A DNA stretch of 64,000 nucleotides from Prostheceraeus crozeri (taxonomy: Eukaryota > Platyhelminthes > Polycladida > Euryleptidae): NCBI GenBank assembly GCA_907163375.1, contig CAJQUW010015330.1:124001-188000 (forward strand), read 5' to 3'. Shown one piece after another: positions 11,630 to 23,027 of this stretch (the stretch's first letter is position 1; every line of letters starts with the position of its first letter). The translations under genes and the position numbers were made by a program. Below the pieces are notes generated by a model. The model saw only the letters and a list, made by a program, of their open reading frames with translations. It was not told the origin of the DNA and did not search any database.

Positions 11630-13440
11630 ATTATAGCAATGTTAACTCGATGGCTATACGACATTGAAAATGTAGAACGAGCGAAGCGAGTTCTACAATT
11701 TCAAGGAGTATAAACGAGTATAATGCCATTGTTGAATATAGGCATCGCGATTAACCATACAAATTATATTATAGCCCTCATATGTTTAGATATCCGTGAT
11801 GTTAGCGGGCTTTAATGGTCGAAAAAGCAATAATGCCCTGTAACTATCTATTGTAGCGGGCATTAAATGAGATTTGTATTGAAAATATATTAGCCATTAA
11901 AGCTCGCGAGGAATAGATATGCATTCGGGTTATAATGCGAATAATTACCCATCTGTATCGGGCTTTAATGTTGATATCCTCGGTCACTGACGTGACCTTG
12001 GATAATCAACATCAAAGCCCTCTACAGATGGGTATTATTCCTATATTCAAAGCAGATCATATCAATGAGTCAGGCCATAGATTTACAGAGATATGTAACT
12101 AAGATATCCATGAAATGAATATCTTTGACATAGAAGTGCAACTCATCAGTGACATTTACATGTAGTTGAAGGTGATGTTGGAAGAGTAATAGGATGGGAG
12201 CTAGTGACACTTTCTCCCTAAATTCACGCACAAAGGGCTTAATAGCATGGATTAATAGCATAGATCTTGAAACGCTGAATACAAAAATCGAATTCTTAAG
12301 TGTCGCAGCCAGTCGCTTTCGGTTATAGGTAAAGCTAAAGGATTCCGATAGGAATCTAGTGGGAAAATTCAAGAAACATGTATGGATTGTGAAACACTTG
12401 GCAATTTTTGTACATTTTCTTTTGCAGAAAAGAAAACATTTATTAAAATGCCATGAAATTTGAAACATAATTGAGCATTTTCAACTATGCATGGGCGAGA
12501 ATCAGAAAACGAGAAATCGAGACGAGAAATGATTTGAGAATCTCTGATTTCTCAATCTTTTATGAAATACCTCGAGATTTCTTGAATTTCTCGAATTCTT
12601 AAAAAGTACATTTCATCCGTTGTTACTTCGGTAAATACTCTGATATGAATTTAATAACTCAGTTGGAGCAATGAAGAGCTACAGCATTTCCAAAATCTGG
12701 TATGTGACATGTCTATCAAATTTCGCTCTTCAATGATTGCATACACTACCATTGACTGCTGTTTCTCTTTCTCATACTTTAGTTCACTGTCAATTCTTTT
12801 CTTAACATCGAGTCAGCCAAGCCCATGGTTTGTATCTATCGTCAGAGAAGTTTAAACACTAGCGACACACCTTTATTTTTTTAGACTTCACTGCTGTCAG
12901 TCAGGGAGGTAGTGACACTTTCTTCCTAAATTTGCACACAAAGGGCTTGATAGCATGAATTTGTAGATCTCGAAACGCTGAATACAAAAATCAAATTCTT
13001 AAGTGTCACAGCCAGTCGCTTTCGGTTATAGGTAAGGTTGAAAGATTACCATTGGAATCCAACGGTAAAATTCAAGAAACATCTATGGATTGTGAAACAC
13101 TTGGCAATTTTCGCACATTTTCTTTTGCAGAAAAGAAAATATTTATAAAACTGTCATGAAATTTGAAACATGATTGAGTTCAGAATATCAACTTTAATAT
13201 AAAAGTTGAAGTGAGTCACATGATTCAGTATTTGATGTCTGAGAGCCTCTACAAAATGAGTAAAATCGCCAAAATTGCTAAGTCAAAACATGAAATTAGC
13301 ATTAGCGTTGAATATTTAATGCTAAACGGTTTCAATTGATTGAATGCTAAAATCTGTCAATTGCAATGAATTAACATAGAAAGTGTTTAACTGTTTATTG
13401 CATTGCCTAGATATGAACAAATTCAACTATAGGCTATCGA
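11630..13440. repeat. Composite non-coding repeat block, long copy
   Basis: Three parts of this block recur in the same order and orientation at 16401-16770: 11630-11765, 12045-12190 and 13308-13440. The stretch 12201-12475 is itself repeated at 12909-13177 (landmarks AGTGACACTTTCT, CACAAAGGGCTT, CAGTCGCTTTCGGTTATAGG, TGAAATTTGAAACAT). It also holds a 14-bp stem hairpin at 11669-11707 (TGAAAATGTAGAAC and GTTCTACAATTTCA around an 11-nt loop) and a 100-bp palindrome. A 132-codon minus-strand frame at 12070-12468 lies inside it but is not kept in the second internal copy. Confidence 0.75.
11940..12039. repeat. 100-bp imperfect palindrome
   Basis: AATAATTACCCATCTGTA at 11940 pairs with TACAGATGGGTATTATT ending at 12039, and GGGCTTTAATGTTGAT pairs with AATCAACATCAAAGCCC. 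The centre is CGGTCACTGACGTGACCTTGG, given here as the words CGGTCACT and ACGTGACC. Just to the left (11800-11890) GCGGGCTTTAATGG-like and GGGCATTAAATG words recur. This looks like a miniature inverted-repeat element or a transposon end with subterminal repeats. Confidence 0.6.
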
Positions 13441-13689
13441 ATAAAGCAAGTTGCGAGAGGGCTTTGATTTTGAGACTGCTCAAATTAAAGCACTTATCAA
13501 AGCACATTGATAAAATCAGTAAAAGTAGTATATAATTTTCACAGAACGATATGCAGAAGAAAAAGTAGGATAGCATGATTGACATTCATAGCACCTCAAG
13601 TTAAAGTTGATATTGCAAGTATAGATAGAGATTTCGGTTTTCTGCTCTTCAACAACGCTCACATTATATTTTTCTTTAGGTCATATTGC

Positions 13690-14960
13690 ATCCTAGTGTT
13701 TCTTTTTATTATCTGTGATACTGACTGATTGAAGAAGATATTTCATTTTGAAAATAAACGTAGCCGACAAGAAACTTTTATTAATAGGAAACATAACGCT
13801 AGCGCTTTCGAAGCCTCTAATCATGTGAACAACGGCTGAGATGATGAAGTAAAATGATAGAATGATTTTATGTACAAGATGAGACGTATTCACTGGAAAA
13901 ATAAGGATATCTGCAAGACAGCAAGACAGTAATGGATGGAAATGCCAAGGACCATAAACTATAGGAACTGCCAATAGACTATAAATAAGATTTTTTGGAT
14001 ACACAAAGAAGGGACACGCTTCAAAATAAACAATGCTTCAAGAATTCGCAGAGACAAAGATATGTTGGATGAGCACAAAATAGAAAAATAGGTCTGGAAA
14101 GAATTACATTTAAAGTTATCACAATCAACCACATATTTACAGACTGAGGATGTACACCATCCATGGGTTTGGCTACGAATCCAACGTGGCAGATACTCCT
14201 TGATGCACTCCTTGATGCCCTTGAGTTCCTCTCTGTCCGGCCTACGTAACTGGCACCACAGTCTCATTGAAAATTATAATTTACACGAGACCAGTTGACA
14301 ATTGGTATTGGATCTTTTAAAGTGCAGATGAGGATGCGTTTACTGTCAAACAAAATTACAGGCTTGGCAGCAGGAAAAGCTTGCTTGACATAAGAATAAA
14401 TGCACTTTACGATATCACCACGGTGAGAATCTCCAGTAAAGGTTGTCTTAAGAAAACGTCTTTACATTTCGGCCCTATAACTTCAGGAATGTCAACACGC
14501 TTTCCATCGTAACGCCGGATAAAATTCTCGGGTAAATCGTTTGCCTTGAAAACATCAATCAAAAACTGTTCCTCTTTTGGAAGAGACGAATTCGAAGAGA
14601 TTTTTCTAGCGCAGTCATACAAAGTTCTGATAAGGTCCGATCTATATTTCAGCGATACAAAACTGTTGAAATTTAACAACAGGCCGGTTCAAGTGGGCTT
14701 TCTTTAAACGGATGTAACAGTTACATTTATTAGATCCCCTGGAAACGAGAACATCAAGAAGAGGTAAGGACCCACTCGAGGATTCAGTTTCGCCAGCAAA
14801 TTTCAAATGATCATGAATAAATTGAACACGGACAGTAAACGAGAGCACGGCACAGATTTAGGAAGAAGGAGAAACGTATCATCAACATAACGCCGGTAAT
14901 AAACAGTCTGAGAATCATTTACGTCCTTTAATGTGGTGCTTCATAAAGTGTCGGATTTCT
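13690..14960 (-). mobile_element. Penelope-like retroelement relic
   Basis: On the minus strand, from 14940 down, the translation gives YYRRYVDDTFLLLP (the reverse transcriptase catalytic box), then FIHDHLKFAGETESSSG and LPLLDVLVSRG (the thumb block seen as 'FTxExExxxxLpFLDvlv'), LLNFNSFVSLKYRSDLIRTL and KEEQFLIDVFKANDLPENFI. Further on come CGASYVGRTERN and IKECIKEYLPRW, the core of a GIY-YIG endonuclease, and RILEALFILK. This domain order, RT then GIY-YIG, is diagnostic of endonuclease-bearing Penelope-like elements. Several frameshifts and stops (for example between the thumb and the nuclease, about 14270-14400) show it is dead. Confidence 0.82.
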
Positions 14961-16082
14961 ATGTTGGGAACCATAATAACTAATCGGTGTAAAAGCTATT
15001 GAAATGAAGTCGACTAGGGGACGATATTGACTCATTCAACAGTTGTTCTTTTTATATTGTGATGACATAAAAAGCTATCTTGCTTTCATATTCGCTGTAT
15101 ACACTAAAGCGTAACAGAGACAATCTACTCCATAGAGAAATGCTTCCTCTGTCGCATTCTACTTTTAATGTGGCAGTGGATTGATTGATAAAGCCATTGG
15201 CCATTTTTGACTAAAACAAAAATGTCTAAATTCAGTGCGTTGTTCATGTGGCCCACAAAGATGAATTGCCTTGTCTGCGTGTTTGGGTCCAGAGACGACA
15301 TTCCTCAGTACTGATGATCACCGCACAGAAACAACGTTAAGCTAACAAATCTGTAACAGTATCAATCAACCATTGAAATTAGCTTGTCACTAACAACTCA
15401 CAATCTAAAACTTTCTGTGCGGTCGCCCCAGAACTAGTCTCGAGGGGCGAGAGGATCGATTTCCATTGAGCGTATGACGAACCAGACGAACCGAATTCTG
15501 ACGAACCAGGAGATTGATACCCTTTTAAACCGACTCAGTCAATCAATTTAGATAGTAAAGAGTCGAATGGTGTGAATAATGTTTCCATTTGACGAATTTA
15601 TCACAGAAGAAAATTGAGTTAAGATATGACCTTTTCAATTGACAGGCCTGCCTGCAATCTGACCGTTGAAGTTTATGGGTTCTTTCATAAGAGCTCTTCT
15701 GCAATATGCACGTTTGGCCAATCACACACAAGCCAAAGAAAGACGAATATCTATGTCAATGTCTATCGCTTCACGTGTTATATAAGCGATCCCATGTAAT
15801 GAAAATATTCGAGACCTGGGATAATTTTGCAATAGATAGGCTGAATTACACGCAATGCCTTCAAAATTCATGCAGGCTACAGTACGCGATTCTGGAAACT
15901 TTATTTAAGATCAAGTAGGGTTTGAACTACATGTATAAGCTGCCAGTATTCACTTTTGACCGTTTAAAGAACATTTCGCAATATTTATATCACAAAACAT
16001 GTGTGTAGATACTCTCAAATGATGTTACATTTAGGGCCTACATGCTCTTGATGTTGTACTGATTGACTGAGCAATTTATTCT
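14961..16082. other. No gene seen
   Basis: No motif-bearing frame. ACGAACCAGACGAACCGAATTC near 15475 (read as two near-identical GACGAACC words) is a local short repeat. Confidence 0.45.
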
Positions 16083-16084
16083 AG

Positions 16085-16200
16085 ACTGAATGTCGTCAAC
16101 GGTCGACATTGGTCTAATTAAATTGACCGGCCGGCCGGCCAGTCTTCAAAATTTGCGGCCGGGGCTAGGTTTGAACTAGTGACGTTGGAGCTAGAGGACG
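16085..16200. repeat. GC-rich dispersed repeat, copy 1
   Basis: Shares with 58008-58125 the order GGTCGACAT, GACCGG, GGCCGGCC or GGCTGGCCGGTCT, GGTCGGGGC or GGCCGGGGC, and ACGTYG. The CCGGCCGGCCGGCC core is palindromic. GGTTTGAAC at about 16170 loosely resembles a polymerase III B box in reverse, which is too weak to call a SINE. Confidence 0.4.
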
Positions 16201-16400
16201 TGTAGGCACTGCGAATTAGTCAGGAAGGCATTGCGTTAACGCAGGCAGGTGCAGGATGGATTGCATTCAGCAATCACTTAATGCCGCATCCGAGATTGAG
16301 GCTCCTTACGGCGGCGCTGCTCATCACATGTCAAGACAAGTAACCAGGCATTGATAAATTTATCAATGATTTATATGGGAATGATGATTTATAATTAATG

Positions 16401-16770
16401 ATTATAGCAATGTTAATACAATGTTTATACGACATTGAAAATGTAGAACGAGCGAAGCGAGTTAAATATAGACATCGCGATCAGCCATGCAAATTACATG
16501 TATATTTAAAGCAGATCACATCAATGAGTCAGGCCATATATTTACAGAGATATATAACTAAGATATCCATGAAATGAATATCTTTGGCATAGAAGAGTAA
16601 CTCATCAGCGACATTCAGTTGAAAGTGATGTTAAAAAGTAATGTTAAATATCTAATGTTGAATGGTTTCAATTCATTCATTCATTGCTAAAATCAATGTC
16701 AATGAATTAACATAGAAAATGTCAAATTTTTTGTTGCATTGACTAGATACAGACATATTCAACAATAAAT
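16401..16770. repeat. Composite non-coding repeat block, short copy
   Basis: Same orientation as 11630-13440 but lacking its interior. It keeps AATGTAGAACGAGCGAAGCG, the AAGCAGATCAYATCAATGAG block with ATATCCATGAAATGAATATC, and the GAATTAACATAGAAA block with GTTGCATTGACTAGATA. The right half of the hairpin and the whole palindrome are gone. Confidence 0.75.
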
Positions 16771-17763
16771 ATTAGTAGTAAATAACAGATTTATATAGAT
16801 TTGATAAATTTGTCAATTGCAAGGTCTTGACATGCAGCATTTCCCTGAATAATCCTTATTGATGTCCCCTTTCGGAATATGATGCATTAATTGTCAGAAT
16901 TTCATATTCCAATCTAGTGAATGCATCGGTTTCTCCACCATGTAATTACATGGTTCAATTGCCAAATACTTGCTGTAGAAATCAGAAATGTCCTTTAGTG
17001 GGCATCTAACTTTAGAGGGCAAGTGCCGTAGAATCTAATCAGCGGTTAAAAAGCCTGTGGCATCTAGCACGGTCAATTTGAGTTTAATTCTATAGTAAAA
17101 TATATTTTCAGTAGTCTTTACGTCACTAAAATCCGGCTGTTCTGCGTCATTTAAATAATTGAAGAGTAGAATTAGTAATTAGCAGTTCATAACAACAAAT
17201 GTACCGTCTACATTCAGCGAAAGACTTGACATTCTGTGTACTCTCTTATCTCTGTTCCGCTCACGGAAAGATTCGGAACTCTGTTCCAGAGAATATGACT
17301 TTTGAATGACATTCCAAGAGGAGAAGGCGGAATTCAAAGTTCAATGTGGTATTGAACATAGAAATGAAATTAGTGCATTTTTCGATGCGTTCGTAAATAA
17401 AATTCGATACTGATCACAGAATCTTTTATAACTTCATATTCTCCTGCTAAAAATGTCTTCCTCACTGAAATAATAGTTCCTTTTTGATTTATGTAATCCA
17501 TGCCGATAGAGAACCTAAGTTGTGTCAATCATATACGAAATTAATCTTTTCTCACTTGGTCTCCGTAAACGTAACTGCTGAAATCATATGCTTTGTTCTC
17601 AAGAGGTTTAAAAAAACCTATTATGTAGTTAAATTCAACTCATATACATGTAGATCGTGAGAAAACACATATTTCTATTCAATAGTACTTCAGTGATATC
17701 GAGCATATTAATTAAGCAGCGACAAAAGGATAAAATAAATAATTCCATTGTCCGCTCTCAGAA
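16771..17763. promoter_or_regulatory. Upstream region of the protease homologue
   Basis: No gene. A TATA-like GATAAAATAAATAA at about 17729-17742 lies some 22-35 bp before the start codon, which would imply a very short 5' leader. This is inference from position only. Confidence 0.3.
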
Positions 17764-18771
17764 ATGACTTGTCTGTGTGTCGTTTTGCTGTTAATCGGAG
17801 TAGTTAGTACTGTCGATTTTCAGCTGACCGAACCTAACCAAACTTGTGAATCAGAGAAAAACGGCATTTGTGTTCACATTACGGAAGGGGACATCTTTAC
17901 GTGCCCATTTTCGCCAGCTATAACATGGTGGAATGGGTGTCCTCCTAGCTATATATGCTGTGTTCGTCCACCGCAGTATGTGCCACATGTACCAATAAGG
18001 TCTCCGATATGTGGTTACCGAGCATATCAATCAACTGAAGCATTCGGTCTGATGGGCAGTTTTCCAGGAGATAGAGGACAATTTCCGTGGCAAGTGTCGA
18101 TCAATTGGAAAGACAAACCTCATTGTGGAGGAACAATTATATCGGACAGATGGATTCTAACTGCAGCTCAATGCATATATTTTTTCTCCCCGAGAATATT
18201 GTTCTCGATTCAGGCTGGATTAGTAGACATCGCATCTCCTGAGCAGAGTCAATCACCCGAGATTGAAGAATTCATTTTACACGAAGATTTCACTGTTCCA
18301 CCGCTATTATTTGCGAACGATATTGCACTGATCAAGTTGAAAACTCCTCTTACATTCAATAAGTTCACTCAACCGATTTGCCTTCCAAGACAAAACGACA
18401 CCTTTGTGAATCGCATCTGTACCATTTCCGGATGGGGATGGGATGGTGTAAAAGGTGCCACAAATCTTGCGGGCATCAATCTTCCGGTTATTCCCGAAGA
18501 ACGGTGTCTGAAATCTCCACTGAGTGGACCTATCATATCTGAATATCCAACTAATTACTTGTGTGCAGAAATAACGGACGGACGTAAAGTTGCATGCAAT
18601 GGAGATAAAGGTGGACCATTTGCGTGTAGGATGAACTCAGGACAGTGGTTGCTGGCAGGTGTAGTTTCCTGGGATCAGTGCTGTTATGGCAAGAATGAAC
18701 CAGTCGTGGCTAGTAAAATCACACATCATTTGGATTGGATTATGAAGAAAACTGGAATGGTTTGGAGATAG
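17764..18771 (+). CDS. Secreted serine protease homologue (inactive), CLIP-like domain
   Basis: A 335-residue protein in one exon. Residues 1-17 form a signal peptide. Residues 28-66 hold six cysteines (28, 36, 47, 59, 65, 66) ending in a Cys-Cys pair, the spacing style of a CLIP domain. The S1 chymotrypsin fold follows from about residue 96: PWQVSI at 108-113, CGG at 121, then TAAQC (133-137) where the family has TAAHC, NDIALIKL with the Asp kept at 186, SGWGWD at 222, and GDKGGP (280-285) where the family has GDSGGP. So the catalytic His is Gln136 and the catalytic Ser is Lys282, and the IVGG activation site is replaced by LMGS without a basic residue before it. It cannot be a normal peptidase. 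Known homologues of this kind act as cofactors in extracellular cascades or in adhesion; that role is inferred here. Start: first ATG, giving the signal peptide. Lack of introns is unusual for the family and could mean a retrocopy. Confidence 0.9.
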   Translation: MTCLCVVLLLIGVVSTVDFQLTEPNQTCESEKNGICVHITEGDIFTCPFSPAITWWNGCPPSYICCVRPPQYVPHVPIRSPICGYRAYQSTEAFGLMGSFPGDRGQFPWQVSINWKDKPHCGGTIISDRWILTAAQCIYFFSPRILFSIQAGLVDIASPEQSQSPEIEEFILHEDFTVPPLLFANDIALIKLKTPLTFNKFTQPICLPRQNDTFVNRICTISGWGWDGVKGATNLAGINLPVIPEERCLKSPLSGPIISEYPTNYLCAEITDGRKVACNGDKGGPFACRMNSGQWLLAGVVSWDQCCYGKNEPVVASKITHHLDWIMKKTGMVWR

Positions 18772-19857
18772 CTTTCATGTTTCATTGCCCTAAGGTGGGA
18801 AAAGATTCCATGTTGTGTTTCGCGAAATACTATTCATTAACTTCTGAAGTCATACTACTTTTTGACTTATTCTGCGTGAAGTGTACTAGTGGTATAAGAC
18901 TACTTCTTCATATATTTCACGTATGCACGCTTAACCGGAATTTCACACGTTTTGACATTTTATTTGGAATTATATTATTGTGCTTCATCATAATCGGCCA
19001 TTTTTAATGGTGAATAGTAGGAAAGATTAAGTGAATCAATTTCTACGATCACAACAAAGTCTCGTTCATCTCCATTAATGAACATAATATATGACACTCC
19101 CTGGAAAATAACTCATACTCTTCCTCTATGATAATAATAGTCAACAAATTACATGGCTACAACAGGAGTATTTTGTGAGCAGAACAGGATAATTGTTAGA
19201 CAATTGTTTCTTTGATATTTTTGCATTCACTCTGCTATTTCATTGACTTTGGTGCATCCGGAATTTTTGAGAGTATACTCGCCCTAGCTCATAACTTTAT
19301 GACTATAGGTTTGACTGCAGCTTTTTTCAGGACAGAATAAATTCAAATTGGTTGGTAGATTTGATGGCAATTCATGAAAAGAACAAATGATGATACAGGC
19401 TTCTTTTTGAGATTGCAAAGTGCTAGTTCGTCTGTACTTAGATATGATGTATAATTGTTATGAAGGGTTTGATTATTATCTACCCCTTCAATACAGGCCA
19501 ACTGGTATTTCATTTAAGTGCACTAATTAGATGTGCAAACTGCTTCTAATCTACATTGAATAGAATAGAAGTATTTTACTCAAAAATGAAAATCATCATT
19601 TATACGGAATAATGATCAGACATTCAGAAGAGCAAGTAAATGCAACATAAAGCAATGAAAGTATATGATCAAATCAACGATGAGTCAACAAAATTGCAGG
19701 AAAGATAGATTTCTGAGGTCTTGCACAAGGGAATTAGAGGGACACTACCATACAATAGTTTTGATCACAATATATTTTTTTAAAGTAGCATTATGACATA
19801 TTGCTTCAAGACCACTGTACACAGAAAAAAGGAAACACAAATTCAGTGCATGCATGA
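18772..19857. other. 3' flank of the protease homologue, no further gene
   Basis: The first canonical AATAAA I find after the stop is at about 19336, more than 550 bp downstream; a nearer non-canonical signal is possible. No other frame here carries a motif. Confidence 0.4.
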
Positions 19858-20400
19858 TCAGTTATAAAAGTCTCTCGCTGATCTTTTGAAAGGGCGCAGA
19901 GATTTAATTGCTGTAATTTCACTGGGCAGCCCATCCCAACATTGAGCAGAGGAGGCAGAGAAGTGCTTCTTTGCCACAGTTTTTAGGCGGAATCTTGGTA
20001 TCTCAATTAAGTTTTTTGATGCAGAGCGCAGATGAGAGCGATTGGACAAGGCATTGACCGATGTGATCAATTCACAAAGGCAACCCGGACCATAACAATG
20101 AAGGTATTTATACACAAGAGTCACAAGCCGAAGATGCATTCGTGAAGTCACAGGTAGGCATCGCAATTCATTGACAGCAGGTGTGATGTGAGCTGCTCTA
20201 GGGAGATTGCAGACGAGGCGAGCATTGGCATTAATTATACACGTTGAAGCTGTGATAGCTGGCCCTCTGGAATACCCAAATACAATACAAAACAGAAATA
20301 CAATAGTCCAACTTGGGGAACACCAGAGCAGTAACCAGAGATGATGCGAGAGGACGTTTGAGTTCAAGGTTGTTTCGATAAAACCCATTGGATAGAGCTC
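19858..20400 (-). pseudogene. LINE reverse transcriptase C-terminal fragment
   Basis: The minus-strand frame reads NANARLVCNLPRAAHITPAV, NELRCLPVTSRMHLRLVTLV, YKYLHCYGPGCLCELIT, SASKNLIEIPRFRLKTVAKK and AQCWDGLPSEI, ending FKRSARDFYN. This is the hallmark C-terminal tail ('aRLV..l.r..HITP.L..LHWLPV..Ri.fK') of CR1/L2/Rex1-type LINEs. About 145 codons are in frame; upstream the resemblance fades. The catalytic core is absent and no long tail is seen at the 3' end. Confidence 0.85.
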
Positions 20401-21057
20401 TGTCGCAGAAAATAGCTCATCATAGCAAGACAAAAAACTTTTATGAAAATATTAAATGTCTAGCAAACCGAAGGTGAAATCGGAATCAAATAGAATCATC
20501 AGTTCATCGCATCGGGATAAGCTAAGTCGGGTTTCACATGTAAGTAACCAGGATTTTTCATTTCCAATACGACTTTTTGACATTATGACATTAACGGCAC
20601 GCGCTTGCTTCTCAATTAATAACTAAATCAATGAATGCTTATTGTATGTGATTGCATAAAACAGCTGCACAATACTGTGATTCTTGACCGGGAAGCCGCA
20701 CGGATGCCGCAGAGCACGGAAGTGGTGTGTCGCTTGATATTGTCTAGAATATTATGAAACATCGATTACATTAAATTACATGAATCAAGTAGTTGTTGAG
20801 AAGTACGAAAGTCTACTTGCAAAAGACAAGGAATATGCATTGATAAAATTTCCTTGAATATTTTAGGTAATTCTTCGGTCAGTAATTTGCATGCTTTATA
20901 AACTCTACGTAGATCTACTTAGTCTGAAACAAGCTAAAGAACCGTGGTTCAAAATGCAGTTATTTTCATTATGCTTCTATCGTCAGTAAGATGGTGAAAG
21001 TGACACCATAAATGCATAGTGCTCATATAAATGGATAATACTATCGAGCAACCAAAG
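20401..21057. other. No gene seen
   Basis: Spacer between two LINE fragments of different lineage; no motif-bearing frame. Confidence 0.45.
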
Positions 21058-22345
21058 ATTTCAGCCACTGTCAGAGGTCTCATCAGGCATCAAAGATGAT
21101 CACCACCAGTTCCTCACCGAACCGGTAGACATCCTGAGTCACTACTGCGAACACTTCTCCGTGATCTGGAACGAAGAGCTCCAATCACCAATCAACAGTG
21201 CTTAGAAAATTCCTGGGACAATCTCAGCACTACCGTCATCAAAACATGCACGGTGCCATACGAATTGACAGAGAGCATCACGGAAGCAGCACGGACGAGC
21301 AACAGTGACGTGAATGAATACGGAATCTACCGCCCTTTTCGTCTTTTGTGCCACAGTATGAAGATCTTTGAGAGAATTTTAGACAGACGCCTTCAAAAAT
21401 CACTGAAAATCACTTGTGGTTTCTTCAAGTGGTGCAGAACTACAGATGCAGTCCACGCTGACCGATTGCTGATGAAGAAGAGGCAACCGCTATATCTTGA
21501 TTTCCTATACCTAAAGAGGGCATTCGACGGAGTGCTGCACGGGCTCATACGGCATGCTCTGAGGGATCATGGTGTATGCTACCCGAAGCGTACGATGATG
21601 CATCGAAGCGTCACAAGCAGTGAATGGTGCCCAATAGTACTGTGCCTCACGTTCCCGAGCGGTATCGGTGTTCTGCAGGGTTCAGCCCTGCCACCGCTTC
21701 TCTTTATCCTTTGCATGGACACGTTGACAAGGAACATCCAAAGCCTGTACCCGTGGCATTGTGTCTATAGATCGACATATCTAGAGATAGTGATGCGCGT
21801 GCCCGTGTCATCACAGTATGACTGCAGAGGAGGATGGTCACCGGCATGCTGTACGACAAGCGAATACTAACGAAGCTGAAGTCAAAAGTTCAAAACACGG
21901 TGGTGCGACCAACAGCTATGTATGCAAGCGAATGATGGTAGAATACAACCATTCATGACCGTGCGCTGCACGTCATAGAGATTCGCATGCTGCAGTTCTC
22001 GCTGGGACTGATGATTCTGTGCCACATGCAGAGCGAGGAGGTGCTTACTTACTTAGCGTGTCCACAACTAGAAGGTGATGGGCTGTCTTGGCGTGACGGC
22101 CATCACTTAGAGACTACTTGAGAGGAGGCTCCACTGGCTTGGACACGCCATACGTGTTTCGACGAGTTCCGCCGTGCAAGCCGCAATGCAGCTGTGGGAG
22201 TCAGATACGCGACAGGCCCAATATGGGCTGGACGAACATCATCAATGAGGATTTGCGTCGCGATAATTTGAAGGAGGAAGATGCCATTTATCCATCACAA
22301 TGGAAACGTGCTTGCCGCTAAGAAGCTGATGATGACCATCAATAA
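21058..22345 (+). mobile_element. RTE-type LINE, degraded
   Basis: The segment begins with a SEHF-like stretch (HYCEHFSVIWNEELQ), then YRPFRLLCHSMKIFERILDR (family: YRPIRLVSHTMKIYERVLD), a palm block YLDFLYLKRAFDGVLH (family: AFLDLEKAFDRVPH), GVLQGSALPPLLFILCMDTL and WHCVYRSTYLE where the YADD box should be. After several frameshifts the C-terminal RPNMGWTNIINEDLRRDNL appears at about 22220 (family: RPKQRWxDxIxxDL). The YADD aspartates are not readable, so it is inactive. The TGATGA repeats just after 22325 resemble the simple tails of RTE elements. Confidence 0.82.
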
Positions 22346-23027
22346 CATGCAATTTGTGATTTTACACAGTGTATATGCAATATCTAATTCCGGTACTCAT
22401 CGAGCGGGATCGTTGGTGGAATATTGTGGCATGTTAGGTCGCTCATGAGCACTTGAGGACAGTAAATGTCAGCTGCTGAAATGACACACGTATAATATAT
22501 TTCAAAAATTACAATGCACTTGAGCTTTCAAAATATTTGAAAATAACTGCACGGCAGCATGTTTTTTAGCAATTACTTAAATCAACATGCTGAACAGAAA
22601 AGTATGCACAACACAAAATAGGATACAAGAGTTGCATTTATGCCCTAGTATCAAATACCTCATCAAAATCATGCCTCTCTTATTACATTATCTGCTGCAT
22701 GAAAGTCTGATACATGTAGATGCTCCTTTTAAGACCAGACTTGGCCCGGATGCCAAAAAGTCATTTGTATGTGCACATAACGTGCACATATTCGTTCTTA
22801 GTAAAAAGAAACTGTTTGATGAATTGGGAGCAATATTTTCATCAATCAACGCAAATGATATTTCTAGATAAAAGGATGGTTGGTGTAGTAGCTACGTGGA
22901 AAGTGATAAAGATGTATATACACAGAGCTACTGCTGCAGTAATATCACAGAATTTGAGCAAGAAAGCGGTGTCATAACAATATGGAATTTCTCAGACATT
23001 CGTACAACTAAACTATTTGCATGTCCC
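22346..23027. other. No gene seen
   Basis: Two overlapping 85-94 codon frames (22587-22977, +) have no signal, domain or repeat support and I do not call them. Confidence 0.4.

Noticed and set aside
12070-12468. 132-codon minus-strand frame as a gene
   Set aside because: It lies in a non-coding repeat and the second internal copy (12909-13177) does not keep the frame.
22587-22977. Two overlapping plus-strand frames of 85-94 codons
   Set aside because: No domain, signal peptide or splice support; such frames are expected by chance.
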